A stretch of DNA of 64,000 nt, taken from Linyphia triangularis. Taxonomy: Eukaryota > Arthropoda > Arachnida > Araneae > Linyphiidae. The notes beneath the pieces are model-generated. The model made no database searches. It was not told the DNA's origin and was given only the letters and a program-made list of their open reading frames with translations. The stretch is from NCBI GenBank assembly GCA_963978545.1, contig OZ021722.1:106541442-106605441 (forward strand). The letters are read 5' to 3'. Each line of letters starts with the position of its first letter. Position 1 is the stretch's first letter. A program made the position numbers and the translations under genes. Positions 1 through 13,300 of the stretch are shown in pieces.

Positions 1-1159
1 ATAACTTAATATAAAAGATTTAATAAAAAATGCACTTGAAATAGCATAAGCATATATGGCTACAAGGATTTTGGACAACATAAATCTAGTTAGGGAAAAA
101 AAGTCAATTTAAAGCATTGTGCTACAGTTTTGGAGCAATCTATATTTAAATTTTTAAAAATATTATTAGCAATTTTAGAACCAAATTTTTGTAGTAGTCG
201 CTTTAAAATTCCAAAACTTCGATTTGAAAATGGTTGCAATACTGTTGTTCAAAATTGTTATTCCAATATGTGTTCTTCAAATTAAAACCCACAAAATTTG
301 AACACTCTTGCATTGAAACTCAATGCAAGAGTGTTCAATCGAACTGACAATTGTTAGCTCCAGTCAGATTCAGTGAAACTATTATATTAAAATGTTTATA
401 AATTATTATATTAAAATGTTTCAAGCCAAAGTAACTGAAAATATATACGGTAGATATAGGTATGATGCTGATTTAAGGCACAAAAATTGTGTATTAAAAA
501 ATTACATGTTAACAAACCTGAATATAATAAATGTCAAGATTACGACTCCTAATCCAAAAATAGATAAAGCACAACCAATGTACGTTATATTGCTCAAAGT
601 TTTTTGGTGAACTTCTGAAATTTTAGAACCAGGTCTCAGCTCCTATAAAAAAAAAATTTTTAAAAAAACTAAGAATGCATAAAAGAAAATTTCTTTGGAT
701 TTTAACATGTTGTTAGAAAAGATCATTGATACATATATATATTTTTTTTTCAATAATTAAAAGAAAGAAAACATTTCTCAAACAGCTTTGTAATGAGTTT
801 TTTGTGACACATACACATTTTATTCAATCAAATACAAAATCCTTCACATTTAATTAGTTATGGTAATATGATTCAATTGTCAAAGCAAACTCCTTTAGCA
901 ACAACCAATGAAAGGCCAGCGAGATCATGGATTTAAAATTTAATTAGATAAATTTGGGCCTCCAAAAACTATCAGATTAAAGCCTTACAAATCGAAACAA
1001 ATATATATAACAGAAATATTCATATCACAATAAGTTCTTCACTTATGAATAAAAAATGCAAATAAACATTTTATACAGGATTAAAAATAAGAACTAGAAA
1101 TATTTTACAGAAAATACCACTAAAAATGTATGACTAATGAATAGATAAAAATAAACTAC
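1..1159. other. Intron after the GPS exon, no coding sequence seen
   Basis: AT-rich with stops in all frames. It should separate the GPS exon from the first transmembrane exon of the receptor. Contains one perfect 17-bp hairpin (300-336), listed separately. Confidence 0.6.
300..336. repeat. Perfect 17-bp inverted repeat with 3-nt loop
   Basis: Arms 300-316 and 320-336 pair without mismatch around the loop AAC. No U-tract follows and no gene ends here, so it is not a bacterial-type terminator. Confidence 0.8.
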
Positions 1160-1315
1160 CAAAATGACTGCAAAGCTTGTTAGATGGTCGCAGGAGCAAT
1201 GCACATGTGTGTGATCAAGGTAAGAAGAGATACAGCCTTTATAGGACCACCCACCAAAATTATCATTCAGAGTTTGATCCCAAAATACACACTCATAAGA
1301 AGAATTTTTTCTCAT
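1160..1315 (-). CDS. Exon 26: GPS autoproteolysis site
   Basis: 156 nt, phase 0 to 0, residues 1409-1460. YECVFWD, GGWSYKGC, VHCSCDHLTSFAV: all GPS hallmarks, including four Cys, two Trp and the cleavage triplet H-L-T (expected scission between residues 1453 and 1454). Donor at 1159 (GTAGTT). No helix exon is seen in positions 1-1159. Confidence 0.9.
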
Positions 1316-4300
1316 CTGTAAGCAAGACCAAACATGGGCATCAAGCAATAAATTAAGTAGATAGAAAAATATCACACTGCTGTTACAGGGTTATGAACCC
1401 CTTAACTCTGAAATGACATAACTTCCAAACAATGACAGACAAAGAGAAGAGACAAGAGGTACATTAGATAGACAAGTATGGAATTTGAAATACATCGGTT
1501 TGCAAGCAGCAACAAATTATTGTAAAATCTGAATACAGCGGAAGAAGCTAATCATTTGCTCATGAAAAAGTGTCTTATGATCCCTTTACTGGACACAGCC
1601 CAAATGATAACTTTTGCTCAATGATAAAGCTCGCAGACGGGTTTTTAGTACCCCATATTCCCCAGTTTTGTTTATTGACAAATCCGTCCAAATGAAAAGG
1701 ATGTAGAAAACATAAGTATATGATGGAAAAACATATGTAGCTGCCATCAAATATACTCCCATCAACCAATTTTAGAAAGCAGTGTCATTAAAATTCTATA
1801 CCTTTCTATCCAACATTCCACTTGTCTCTTCTTTCTGCCTTGCACCGTTTTTTCTGGTTATGTGATTTCTAAGTTAGAAATCTCTTTTTGAAAGACCCTT
1901 TATATGAAGGTCAAATCACAATATTTGTTCTTTGTATCAATGGTTATAGACAAAACTGTCAATACTTATTTATTTTAATGTATTTTCAATATCAACCCAA
2001 AACACAATGATAACAACAATATTGCTTTCAAAAATAAATGTAATGAAAATAATTACGTAAAAGTTACCTACTTCTAAATTCTATTTGTACAGAAAATTAA
2101 AATTGAGTTTAAACTATTATTATGTTCAGGCTTCTCTACAAATTTAGCAAGAAAAGAATTGGTACAACAACAACACAACAACAACAACAATTGGTACAAC
2201 TGTTTGCTTTTCAATTATAAAAGTTTCAAAGTTATAACAAGCTAAAGTCCTAATGGAGAAAAAGGATTAGGGTTAATTAACTCTTTGCAGGGATTGTTAA
2301 ATAAGAATGTAATCATCCTTGAGAACAAATAGTGATTGGGTGCCAAAAATTGAAAAGCTACCAGCAGAACTTTGATGATAGCATTATCAAAATCACCAAA
2401 ATTCAAAATAATGTGGGGACAGCTTACTCCTTCCTTTCCTGCGATTCCCACCCTTGGCTAAATCTCTTGACGGCAGTTTTTTTTACTCTTGCACCTTTAC
2501 GAATACTTAAGTAACTACTCATAATAATATAAAATCTAAATTTTTATAAAAATATTTTTTGGGGGAAATTTAAGCATTTTTCCCCCTCTTTCCTTATACT
2601 ATATTGTAAGTCCACCGCACAATATACCTTGTGTATATCCGATATCCCAGGTACATAATCTGGTGCTCTTACAATATAGTGTGCAACTTTAACTCTTTAG
2701 TTCCCAATGCAGTTTTCTGGAATATCCTTTAGGGACCAGGTTCCCGCCCGAAAAGAAAAACCATTTTCACCCCTCCAAGTGCTGCATTTAGAGAAAAGGG
2801 CAATAGACCCCCCTGCTAAGCTAAGGGTAAATTATCTCTCTTCGCTTTCTGGTTTCCAGATAGAGATTGACAACTAGTAAATCCTCAAGGCGTTTTGTTT
2901 GTTTTCTTTAGTAGTACAAAGTATTTGTGTTTTGGAAATGAAGCTGTGAAAAGAAAGGCTTCCGAAGATAAGAATGAAAACCACCTGTTATACCCACCCT
3001 AGTGTGACAACAGTCCCAAGAATACCTTTGCCCCTCTTCTCCCTCCCGCTGTGAAGGGAAATCTCTGACCCATTGTAGTGAGCCGTTAATGGTATCGGAC
3101 CTCCAAGGTCCACCCAAGAAGGGGGGTAGGAGGTGTAAGTGAAAAGACACGGCCGGAATGGGACTCTGCCGACTGGGCCGTTTGGGCCGTTGCGGGGATT
3201 AAAGAGTTAAAGTACATATCCCTATGAACAAACAAGCAAGAATACTTCAGCCCCGAAAAGAGTATAAAATATATTACCTCAGGAACTTTAAAAATCATTT
3301 CAATTGGAGGATCCACATCATACACAGGCCTACTTCCAATAGAAACATCAATAACTGGACTAACAACTTCAACATTCTTAACATGATGAATGTTTCTATG
3401 AATCGCAATTGCCACATCTTCCGAAATTTCACTTGGGCTTTCGGCCACCAAATTCTCTGGCAGTAAGATTCCTGCCTCAATCGCATCAAATGCAGAGTAA
3501 AGTTCTGTTTTGCCAGTTCCATTGAAAAGAGTTGTCAGATTTGAACTCCAACTCTCCAAAATACCACCTGTTTGAATCAGTGTAATGTTGCCTCCATTGG
3601 GAAATACAGACACTGCAATGTTGCTGCCTGCAGCTTTGAAAACTTGCCCATTTGTATCCAAGTTAGACAACATGTTTTCCATAGCAAAGGAAATTCTATA
3701 AAAGCATAAAAATAATAAAATTTATAAGCTAAAAGGATCAAACTGACACTTAATAGATGCACAATATATGGGGGGGCCACAAAATTCAGGAAAAAAAGTT
3801 CCCTGATAATTCACTGATAGATTTCTAAAAAAAAAAAAAATTTCCTGATTTTACAGTAAACTTTTTTTTTTTTTTCAAATTTCACCAGCTTTTCCAGAAG
3901 TGCTAACATCCTGATCAAATAAAAATTTTATGCTAAAGAGAAAATATGGTTTTAAAACAGGTTTGGAGGTAATAAAAAGTTTAAGTTATTCCACAACATT
4001 AAACTTCTAATGAATATGAACACAATAGTTTGGGTAAATGGCGCCAAAATAAAAAAGGGGAGCGGGGAAACGTACCATCAAAACAATAGAAAATTTTGCT
4101 GATTTTTGTGAAATTTTTAAAAATTCCCTGACATTTCCCTGTTTTTTTTTTGGTTTTTTTTGTTTTTGGTTTTTTTTCAGTTTCTGTAGCCACTCTGTAT
4201 ATAGACAATTTTAAAGGCAAATTAAAACAAAATTATTTTAACAAGAAAAAATATTGTGCACTTAGCACACACAACAGTAAAAAAATAAATTTTAAGCTAT

Positions 4301-7300
4301 TAGTGAAAACGTTATTTGAAATTAGATTTGTGAACATAAACTGTTAACAAATCTATTACATCACAAATTGCTGTCACATGAGGTGAGAACAGCACCATCT
4401 TCAAAGAGACCACTTATATTTTTCTCAGCATATATACTGTTTACGGACCGACATTAATTGAAAAATTGATTATATAATCGAAATAATTTCAAAAATTTTG
4501 TTCTGCCACATTAAGGCAATTCTTAAAAATCTCCAGTTAAGAACTTTCCTTATTTAAGAATTATACTACGGAAATTTAAGGTATGTCTATACTACTATAT
4601 CAATAATCAGGACCCAGGCTAGAAAACCTGAAAAAACTAAAGACCATTATTTACACTAACGGAAAAAACATAAAAGAGAATGAAATTTCTAAAAACCACA
4701 GGTTGAAAAGCACTGAATCATACCTCGCTAGTCACTAGTTCTTCTAAGCATATAGAATAAAGCAATTGACAGTAAAATAATAGTATTGTTGTATCATCAA
4801 TACATTAATAGGAAAGTTAGAGAGATATAACGTTTTTATGAATGTAAATTGACTCATTCTCTTGAAAAAGTTCCTTTTTTTTTGCATACTACTATTTTTA
4901 ATGCTCATAATAATTTTCATTTTACTCAAAACATAAAAAATACACATCAATAAAAATGAAATTAACATTCTAGAAACTCATTAACCTAAAACAATAATAA
5001 AGTGATAAGATTTTTTTATAGTTAGCATATTAAACATAAAGCTTACAAACATACAAAATTACTCCCTAAAGCTTGACTAATTTTAAAAGCATACAACTCT
5101 GAAATGAAAAAATTTTCAAACATGTATTTTTTAAAACTAAGTTTCATGAGTCACATTCTCTGTATTATAAAGAAAAATTAAGTGAAATTAGTCCATTTAA
5201 TGAATGTATTTGTGACGATTCCTAATTTCATAATATTCAACAAAACCTTCGTCAATTTCTACACAAGTTTTTGTAACTGTTTTCATAACTATTGAATTAA
5301 AACTATTTTTCAAAGCAACAATTCAAAACCAAAAGCAAAAATATGCATTCACGGTCCAGTTAAGCTTGCTGTTTGGCTGTTTTCTTGTGGTCTTTCTAGA
5401 ATTTGAATTATTGTAAACATAGGCTTTTATTCAAGTTTATAATTGGAATACTTTAAATGTGTTTAAATAAAGCACATTTATGCTACAGGAATACAGTGCA
5501 GTATTTTTATAATAAACACTTATGGTTAGCACCAAATCAGATTTCATTGCTTCAGGTCTGTCATAGCATGACAATTTGTAAAGTTGCACAATACATGTAT
5601 CAATTACAAAATTTCTTATTAAATCCTTTTGAAACTTAGCAGATAGACTAAATGTCGATGACAACGCATTCTATCAGATTTCGGGATTGTAACTGTCACT
5701 AAAAGGTTGCTTTTACTGAATGCTAATAAACCAATTTGCCGTCATCCAATCACGTTAAAATAGCATTTAACCGACCATTGAAGAAACTCTTTCCTGGTGC
5801 CAATGTTTTTTTAATAAATAAATAATAAAATTGTTTTAATCAAAATAAATTAAAGATATTTAAATAAGAGCGCATAAATTCACATTAATTTTTAATAAAT
5901 AAATTTGGAAACGCAGTTTGCCGCAGACTTTGCTTATAGAAATGTTTTTGATATTTAAAATTAGATGCAGAACAGTTTACAAAATCGGCACTGTGTTAAT
6001 GAATAAAAAAATTGGCAATGCATATAAAGGATTTATATTAAAAACTTTGTTTTTATGGGTTATATAATTTTTCTGCATGAAATAATTATTTGCTGCCAAT
6101 AATGTCAAAAAAAAAAATATTGAATTACTGCAATGTTCTGATTACACACTGTGCAAACTTCTAATTAAATAAGCACACCACATCCATCCTGGAACAAGTG
6201 ACAACTCAGAATTATTTTTTTTTAATTATATGGCTGAAATGCTTTTAACTAAGCCTTTAAAAAGCACATGTTTAGCTTTCTTTAAAATTATAGGTCACAA
6301 ATACATTTCGATGTTCTTTGGCAATAATATAAGTAATAACAATTTTGAGTTGTATCACTGTTTTTGGAGAAATGTAAGGCGCATTTTATTTTAGATGTGG
6401 TCCTTTACTTCGAAGGAATTTTAATATTGTAGACCTATAGCAGCTAAAGTCTAGTTAGTACCAATGTATTTACATTTTAAATGTTAATACATTATCTTAC
6501 ATTTTATCTTCACAAAAAATTAGATGAATCAACTTTTTTCTACATTTCATCATTCAACTATTATTTCAAATTGCAAGGATACAAAGTGTTTCTTAATGGA
6601 TCGCAACATTTTCAATAAGTTTTTTCACATAAAAAAGCAGCAACTCACTTATCCAATTTATTTTTATAAAGTTAAGTAGAACACCTCAGAAAATTGCAAT
6701 ATAACCAACAAAAGAACTAAATCATGAGAACCATGCACAAAACTTAGTCTCACTAGTTATTTACTAAAACAAGTGTTTACAGTGGTAGAAGTGGGAAAAG
6801 AAAAGTGAGGGGGGGCCCAAAAGTTGGTGACAAATGCATTCTCCAACCCCCCCCCCCCCTTCCCCACCATAAATTTTATAATTTCACGTTTTAAAATAAA
6901 AATATTAAGTAGTAAGGAAATAATTTATACTTCCTAAAACTAACATTGAACAAGGGTCCAAAATGTATTGTTATTTTAATGAATATTCTGCGACTTGGTT
7001 TTTTTTTTACTTGGAAGTAAGAGATAAAGCAAAGTAATATTTCTTTTACTTTGGATTCTATAGTGAGTTTCTTTTTATTTAAATAGTACTTCTAAATGTG
7101 CATATTTTCATGAAATTAAATTAATAGAGAACTCTAAAAAGTTTTTTTTTTTTTTTTTTTTTTTTTTAATAGTTTGTCCTTACATGAAACAAGAATAGAA
7201 ATTTCCTCCAAAGTTAAAAGCTGACCAAATGAAAATTAATTGTAAATAAAAGTACTTATATCGTTATACAAAGTAGTATAATACATATTTATAATAGTAT

Positions 7301-10300
7301 GATATATATAACATAACTAGTTTTTTTTTTTAACATTCGAAAACTCTAAATCACTTTTTCTGTGTCACTACATTTGAAGTTTCATGTTATTTTTCTTTAG
7401 TAGTTTTCAGACAGATTGAGTATTTTTAAAATTGAGGGGATGGATTTTAACAGTTTTAGAAATGAGGCGACGCATGGGTATTTTCTTGGAAAAGTGGGGG
7501 GGGACGCGTCACCCCGCGTCTACCCACACTTCTAGCACTGAGTGTTTATGAAACGAATTTCTCATTAACTTTCTATTAAAACTAAAACTGTGCATTCATT
7601 TGGCAATTATGACATATAAAATCTTACTTGCTAGAGATATTGGCATTAGAATGCATTTCACTAGTTCTCAAATGCTCTACACCAATTATATTATCCACAG
7701 TATTAAGGACAGAGCTGAAAACCTAAAATAAATAATACATATTTTTAAAAAAAATTGCCCAATGTATTAAATTTTTAACTTTTTAAACGAAAGTACTTAG
7801 TGCATATTCCATAACATAATTCCTGCTTACTACAGCTTTATGAGTAAATTATTAAATTTCCTGGAAAGTGTAACATATTTCAATATTAGAAAATTAAACA
7901 ACAGATTTTATCAATTAGCTTCAATTCAGAAGGTAGAATATATGTGTTTCAAATATTGGATTATTGGGGAAAAGCACATTTCAATCTTTAATACTTTACA
8001 AATTAAATCATAGATCATGTTGATTTAAACCACAAGAATAAAAGCATTGGAGACTTGAAACAATAACAGCATTGTACAATAGTAGAACAATTTTGTTTTA
8101 ACAAGTAGAGCAATACCAATCATCTTAAAATTAAGAAAACACTAAGAAATATTAAAAGTTCATTTCACTTTAAGAAAGAATATCTTGAGCAGAATTTTAA
8201 ATATTTTAATTTTACACACAAAACTTCAGTAACCATTAATAATGTAACCTTAGATTAATAAAACTTATATGCAAGATACTCCAAAAGATTAATGTTTAGT
8301 AAGCAGGATTCAATTCAGATTTTATATTATCTTATAGAATTGCACAACAGCAAAACATAAATTTTAAGGCGTGTGAAATAAAATGATTTAACAATGGATA
8401 TATTATGTGTCTTACATATTAAAGACTACATTAGTTTAGGTATTTGCAACTAAAAATCTGGTATTTTTTAATTAATAAAAATGTAACAGTTCAAAATTCT
8501 TCATAGAAACATTTAAGTGCAGTTAAATACTGTTAACTCAAAGTCAATGGGGCCACCGAAATTGTTCGCGTTAACGAAATTTCATGTGGGGTTTCTGCCA
8601 AAATAAAATGTCGCAAATCCATGACTTTCAAAGACTGAAGCAAATAATTTTCCATGACTCAAGAAATTGAATCACCAAAAAAAAAAAAAAACTTATATCC
8701 TATATGAACTTTACTAACACGAACACAGTAAGTAAATCAATGTACCATAAAATGATTTTTATAAAGTTTGAAATTAAATAAAAAGTTCTTGTTTCAGTAA
8801 CTTCCAAATCGGAAGAAAATAAAGGGAAAAATAATTTTCCATTCTTTGATAATTCAGCATTAAAAAAAGCTAACAAATCTTTAATAATAAAGAAATATTT
8901 GAAAAAAGAATAAGTCAATAATACAAATTATATCATCAATATCAAATGTTTTGATGTCAACAATGCAAAACAGTAGAAGAAAGAAGACGAAAAAAAATCA
9001 AAATGTAAACACAAGCTTATCAAAACTATTAATTTCAGTTTTCACATTCTGAAAAATATTTCACCTATGTCACCTTACTCGTGTGACGTCACAAATTTGG
9101 AGTTCAGAAATGTTTTCATTGGCCGTGTTTTTTAACTGTGACCATTGTTTCAGTCAAAAGGTAATAAAAACATAGATGAATTTTTGATGAGCTGATAGCA
9201 ATCATGACGTTTATGACACCACAGTTAAGTGATTTTAATTAAAATGTTTAGGAATCCATCAAATTCAATCAATCAATTTTTTTGCTCAAAATCAGGACTT
9301 TCCATGACAAAATTTACCTAATGCCCAAATTCATGACTTTCCATAACATTTCCTGACTTTCCATATGCGCAGAAACCCTGTTCATGTTAAACGAGTAAAT
9401 CAATGTTAAGTTTTAAGTACGGAGATCTGCTTTTACTTCACTTTAAACAGGATTTCATGTTAAGCGATTTCACGTTAAAGGGTTTAACTGTACAATTATT
9501 CCTAGTGAGTTAGATCCATTAGTAACTGAAATATTTGGGCCGCGTAGCCCAGTCGGGAGAGTATCGTTCTCGCAACTAAAGGTTGCGAGCCCTGAGGTTG
9601 CGAGTTCGGGCCTGGGACCGACTAAAGACCGCCGTGTTCGCTAATGGTGACTGGAGCACGTTAAATCAGTCATGGTCGCAAAGTCCTCCAAGTTCCCATA
9701 CAAATCAATACCTCTGGGGGTGGCAAAGCCAAGTCTTCTGGTGGAATCTTCTGCTTGGTGATGCCTCTAAATTAAGAAGTTCCACATACGGTCGGTAGTA
9801 CTGCCATCTACCGGATAGCTACCGAAAGAGGTAGAAATGAACTCTTCGGCGGCTATAGGTAGACTTGCGCACTCCCCCTTGCGAGTGTGCTCTTACATCC
9901 TGTGCAGTACTGCCCACTACCGATCTGTACGGGATATGGGGTTGGTACAAAATGCTCAAGCAGAGGTGCCTTAGTCCCCATAGTCCTTGATAAGAAGAAG
10001 AAGAAGAAGAACTGAAATATTTACTTTAGTTTGAATAGCTCGAACAGTAGCCATGTTTCTTAGAATTTGAGCAACATATTGGACATCTGCGGAACTCAGG
10101 TTCTTGGAGGCAGCAGTCAATATTTCCATTTCCAGGGACATATTTAATATATTATTCTTGGTGATTTCTACCTGCAAAAGATGTGGTTTTTTTTAATGTG
10201 AGAGTATATAGATGTTATTTTCAAAAAACTAAACTCTTCCTTTTTTTGTAAAAAAAAAAATGACAATGGAAAACAAAAGGTATTTTAATATAAGGTCTTA

Positions 10301-13300
10301 TATTGTTTGTCTTCATACATAACCAAAGTTTAAAGCTAATTACATAAAGAATCTAAAAAATACTAATGCAACTTCTTTGCTTTTATTAAAACTGAAAAAT
10401 ATTTGTAAAATGTCAAAACAAAAGCAAAATCAGGAATAAGAAAGATATATCTGTTAATTTCATTACATTTTGCTAAAACTGCTCCACTCAGAAGAACTTT
10501 ATTTAATTAAAAAATATTCTAATTTTGTATTATCAACTGAAGGAATTTGAAAATATATTCGGAATTGATTTGAACCATTTCTATTCAAAAGTTGGGGATT
10601 TAATAAATGCAAGATATTTATTTAAAAAAAAAGTTTTCTGATTGTATGTCATGTATCAATCATTTAAGAGTTATTTTCAGTCTGTCCCAGTCCCCATATA
10701 CTTAATGCTTTATTATTTAATGCCCTTCAAAGTATTGTTAAAAGCACATAAATTTTGACGCCAGATATAACAATAATAAAAGATAATTAACAAAATTTGG
10801 AAGGAAAATAGAGGCTTGTTTATTATTAGTTTTTGTTCTTCAAATATTTTGTGTGTTAGTTTATAAAAATCCTTTAATTTAATGTATTATTTTAATATGA
10901 TTCTTTATCAAATGCAGGGCCAACTTTTTATATTTTTTTTTATTGTATTATTCCGGTAGTTTTCGGTACATTTTATCATTATTGTATAACTTAATTATGC
11001 ATACTTTATTATGTATTCTGTATATTCGGTATTTTCTATTATATATTCTGCCAATTTGGTATTTTCTATTATATATTCTGACAATTTGGTATTTTATTTT
11101 TGTCTGGAGCAACCCTGTTAGGCCTTGAACCTGCTGTGACTCTTTATTTGCACAAAAAAAACACCCATAAAATTTTATTAATGACTTTTTACTATCGATG
11201 TCATAACTATTATAAATATTAATCATATACAATACTTTGACAGATACAGGGGACAACGTATCTAGATAAGCCCTATAGGTTTATTTATACACGAACTATG
11301 AAAATTTTATCGATTTCATATCAATATACCAACAGAAAACATGTAGAATTTTTTTACTTTTTATATGTGATGTGAAATTATAAGCAAGTAATTTTTTACA
11401 TTTTTAAATATTGTTACTAAGCAGTTGTTATAACAAAAGCAGACTTAAACCAAAGAAATCAGAGTTGAACAGAATTTCTTTTAAGAAATTATCCTCAATA
11501 TAACTATTAGGGTTATTCTACACAGAATTATATAACATTCAATGAACCTAATTTTATTTTAAAATTGTGATGTGTTAAAATACTCCTAAAGAAAATTCTA
11601 AACAAAGATACTTGAATATTTAAGACTCTCTAAACAAAAAATTTTTCAAGAACGCAGACTATGGAATTTTATTATATACCTTACAATTTAATGGATATTG
11701 TTTGCTGGATACAGTTTAATTAATTGACTTCCAAAGTTAAATAGCATCTCTCTCTGAAGAGGGTACACATGTTTAGAGCTACTGGTTCAGAAATAAACAA
11801 TTACAAATATTCTTACATTCTTCAATTTCTAATATAACAGACATGGTGTAACTGCTGCGCAAAAAAAGCTGAACATGCCAAGCAAACCTTCAAAAAATGA
11901 CGCAAGTTAAAAACTTTTTGGTAAAAATATACAGTTATGTATTTCAATTATGTTATATTGGTTTACAGATTAAACTAATTAAAGCCACTTCTCATTTTTT
12001 TAAGCTACATTAAAAGAACGACAAAAAACTAATTGACTCAGCTTTTAAATTTAAACTAATTAAACAAATAAATTTAACCACAATGAAAACATTTTTGCAG
12101 AGCTAAAATAACCAACAAATAATTTTACATACAATTCCAAACAAAATTAAAATTATAAACAAGGTAAATACAGAAAAATTCGACAATTGCAGCTAATTTC
12201 ATGAACAAAAAATAAATCAAAATGATAGTCATTCTGCATCAATTCAAATGAAATCAAACAGCAAAACTGATCATCACACCTGCACAGAACAGATATAGAG
12301 GCCATCTCATCAGTGGAGCAAAAGCACCCATCATGCCACCAAAAATCTCTGTCATAAGAAATTATCACATCAGAGTAAATGGTGGTGCTGCTGATGCAAA
12401 TCTGCCCTAGCTATCACATCAGCCGAAGATTTGACGATCATAAAATTTTAATACAAAATTGCATGTCTCTTAATGATCAAAATTTTGGTAAAAAAATCCA
12501 TGTTCCCAAACATTCTATGATCAGAAATTTATGTTTCTGCTGAATTACACCATGCCTTCTGAATACAAATTGCACATACCTTTCTTACAAACACATCCCA
12601 AAAAATTTATCAAATGCATAGAACTGTAAATTCAAACTGTTAAGTATTTATTTTAAAAATATGCAGAAAACAAAATTAATATTAAAAAGAAAATAAGATA
12701 AAAACCTATACACAGTACTTCTACATAAATATAAAAATCTTACTTTGGATAATTTATGCAAGTTTACAGTAAGAGTGGAAGATACACGGTTACATTTTTC
12801 TTGAACAGGTCCCCAAAATGCACCAGTGTTGAAATCTCCCAAACACATCCTTTCAATTACATTACTGTTGTCTAAAATTATAATAAATTAAATAAAATTT
12901 AAATGTTTGTAAAAAGTAATACCTTTATCAAAGAATAATATTTTTTTTTTTTTTTTTTTGTAATACAGAGTAATTGACATTTACACTTTATTGATTTTTA
13001 AACCACAACATTCACTCTGTAATTGCACTTTCCTGTATCTAGTCTATTGATAAATGTATATTAAATAATTTAGAGCTCTAAATTATTCAATGGTAGATAA
13101 GTATTTCTAAAACTTGTCAATTTTTAAAAACTAGGAAACTTAAGTGGTGAAACTAAAATTGATTAACTTATTTTAGAGTAAGTTTAAAAGAAACCCTACT
13201 ATAAATATAGAGTGAAGGAGTGCACCGTACTCATTGGTTTAAACATGAAAAAAATTGAACGATTCTCCTTGCTCTAATACAATGTTAATTTTCAATTTGT

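Noticed and set aside
1094..1159. First transmembrane helix following the GPS without an intron
   Set aside because: The reading frame stays hydrophobic for about 20 codons but runs into a stop at once, and a GTAGTT donor follows the GPS; a helix this short with no continuation is better read as intron.
1575..1769. Extra exon between GAIN and GPS
   Set aside because: No acceptor/donor pair fits, and exon 25 joins exon 26 in phase 0 giving a normal GAIN-GPS.
3224..3466. 80-codon plus-strand gene
   Set aside because: It lies opposite exon 25, whose GAIN motifs are clear; it is an antisense shadow.
9545..9612. tRNA gene
   Set aside because: A and B boxes are present, but the sequence continues for about 400 bp to an AAG tail and is flanked by a 13-bp duplication, so it is a SINE.
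10943..11128. Membrane protein gene
   Set aside because: The repeated hydrophobic frame is produced by the 30-bp tandem repeat.
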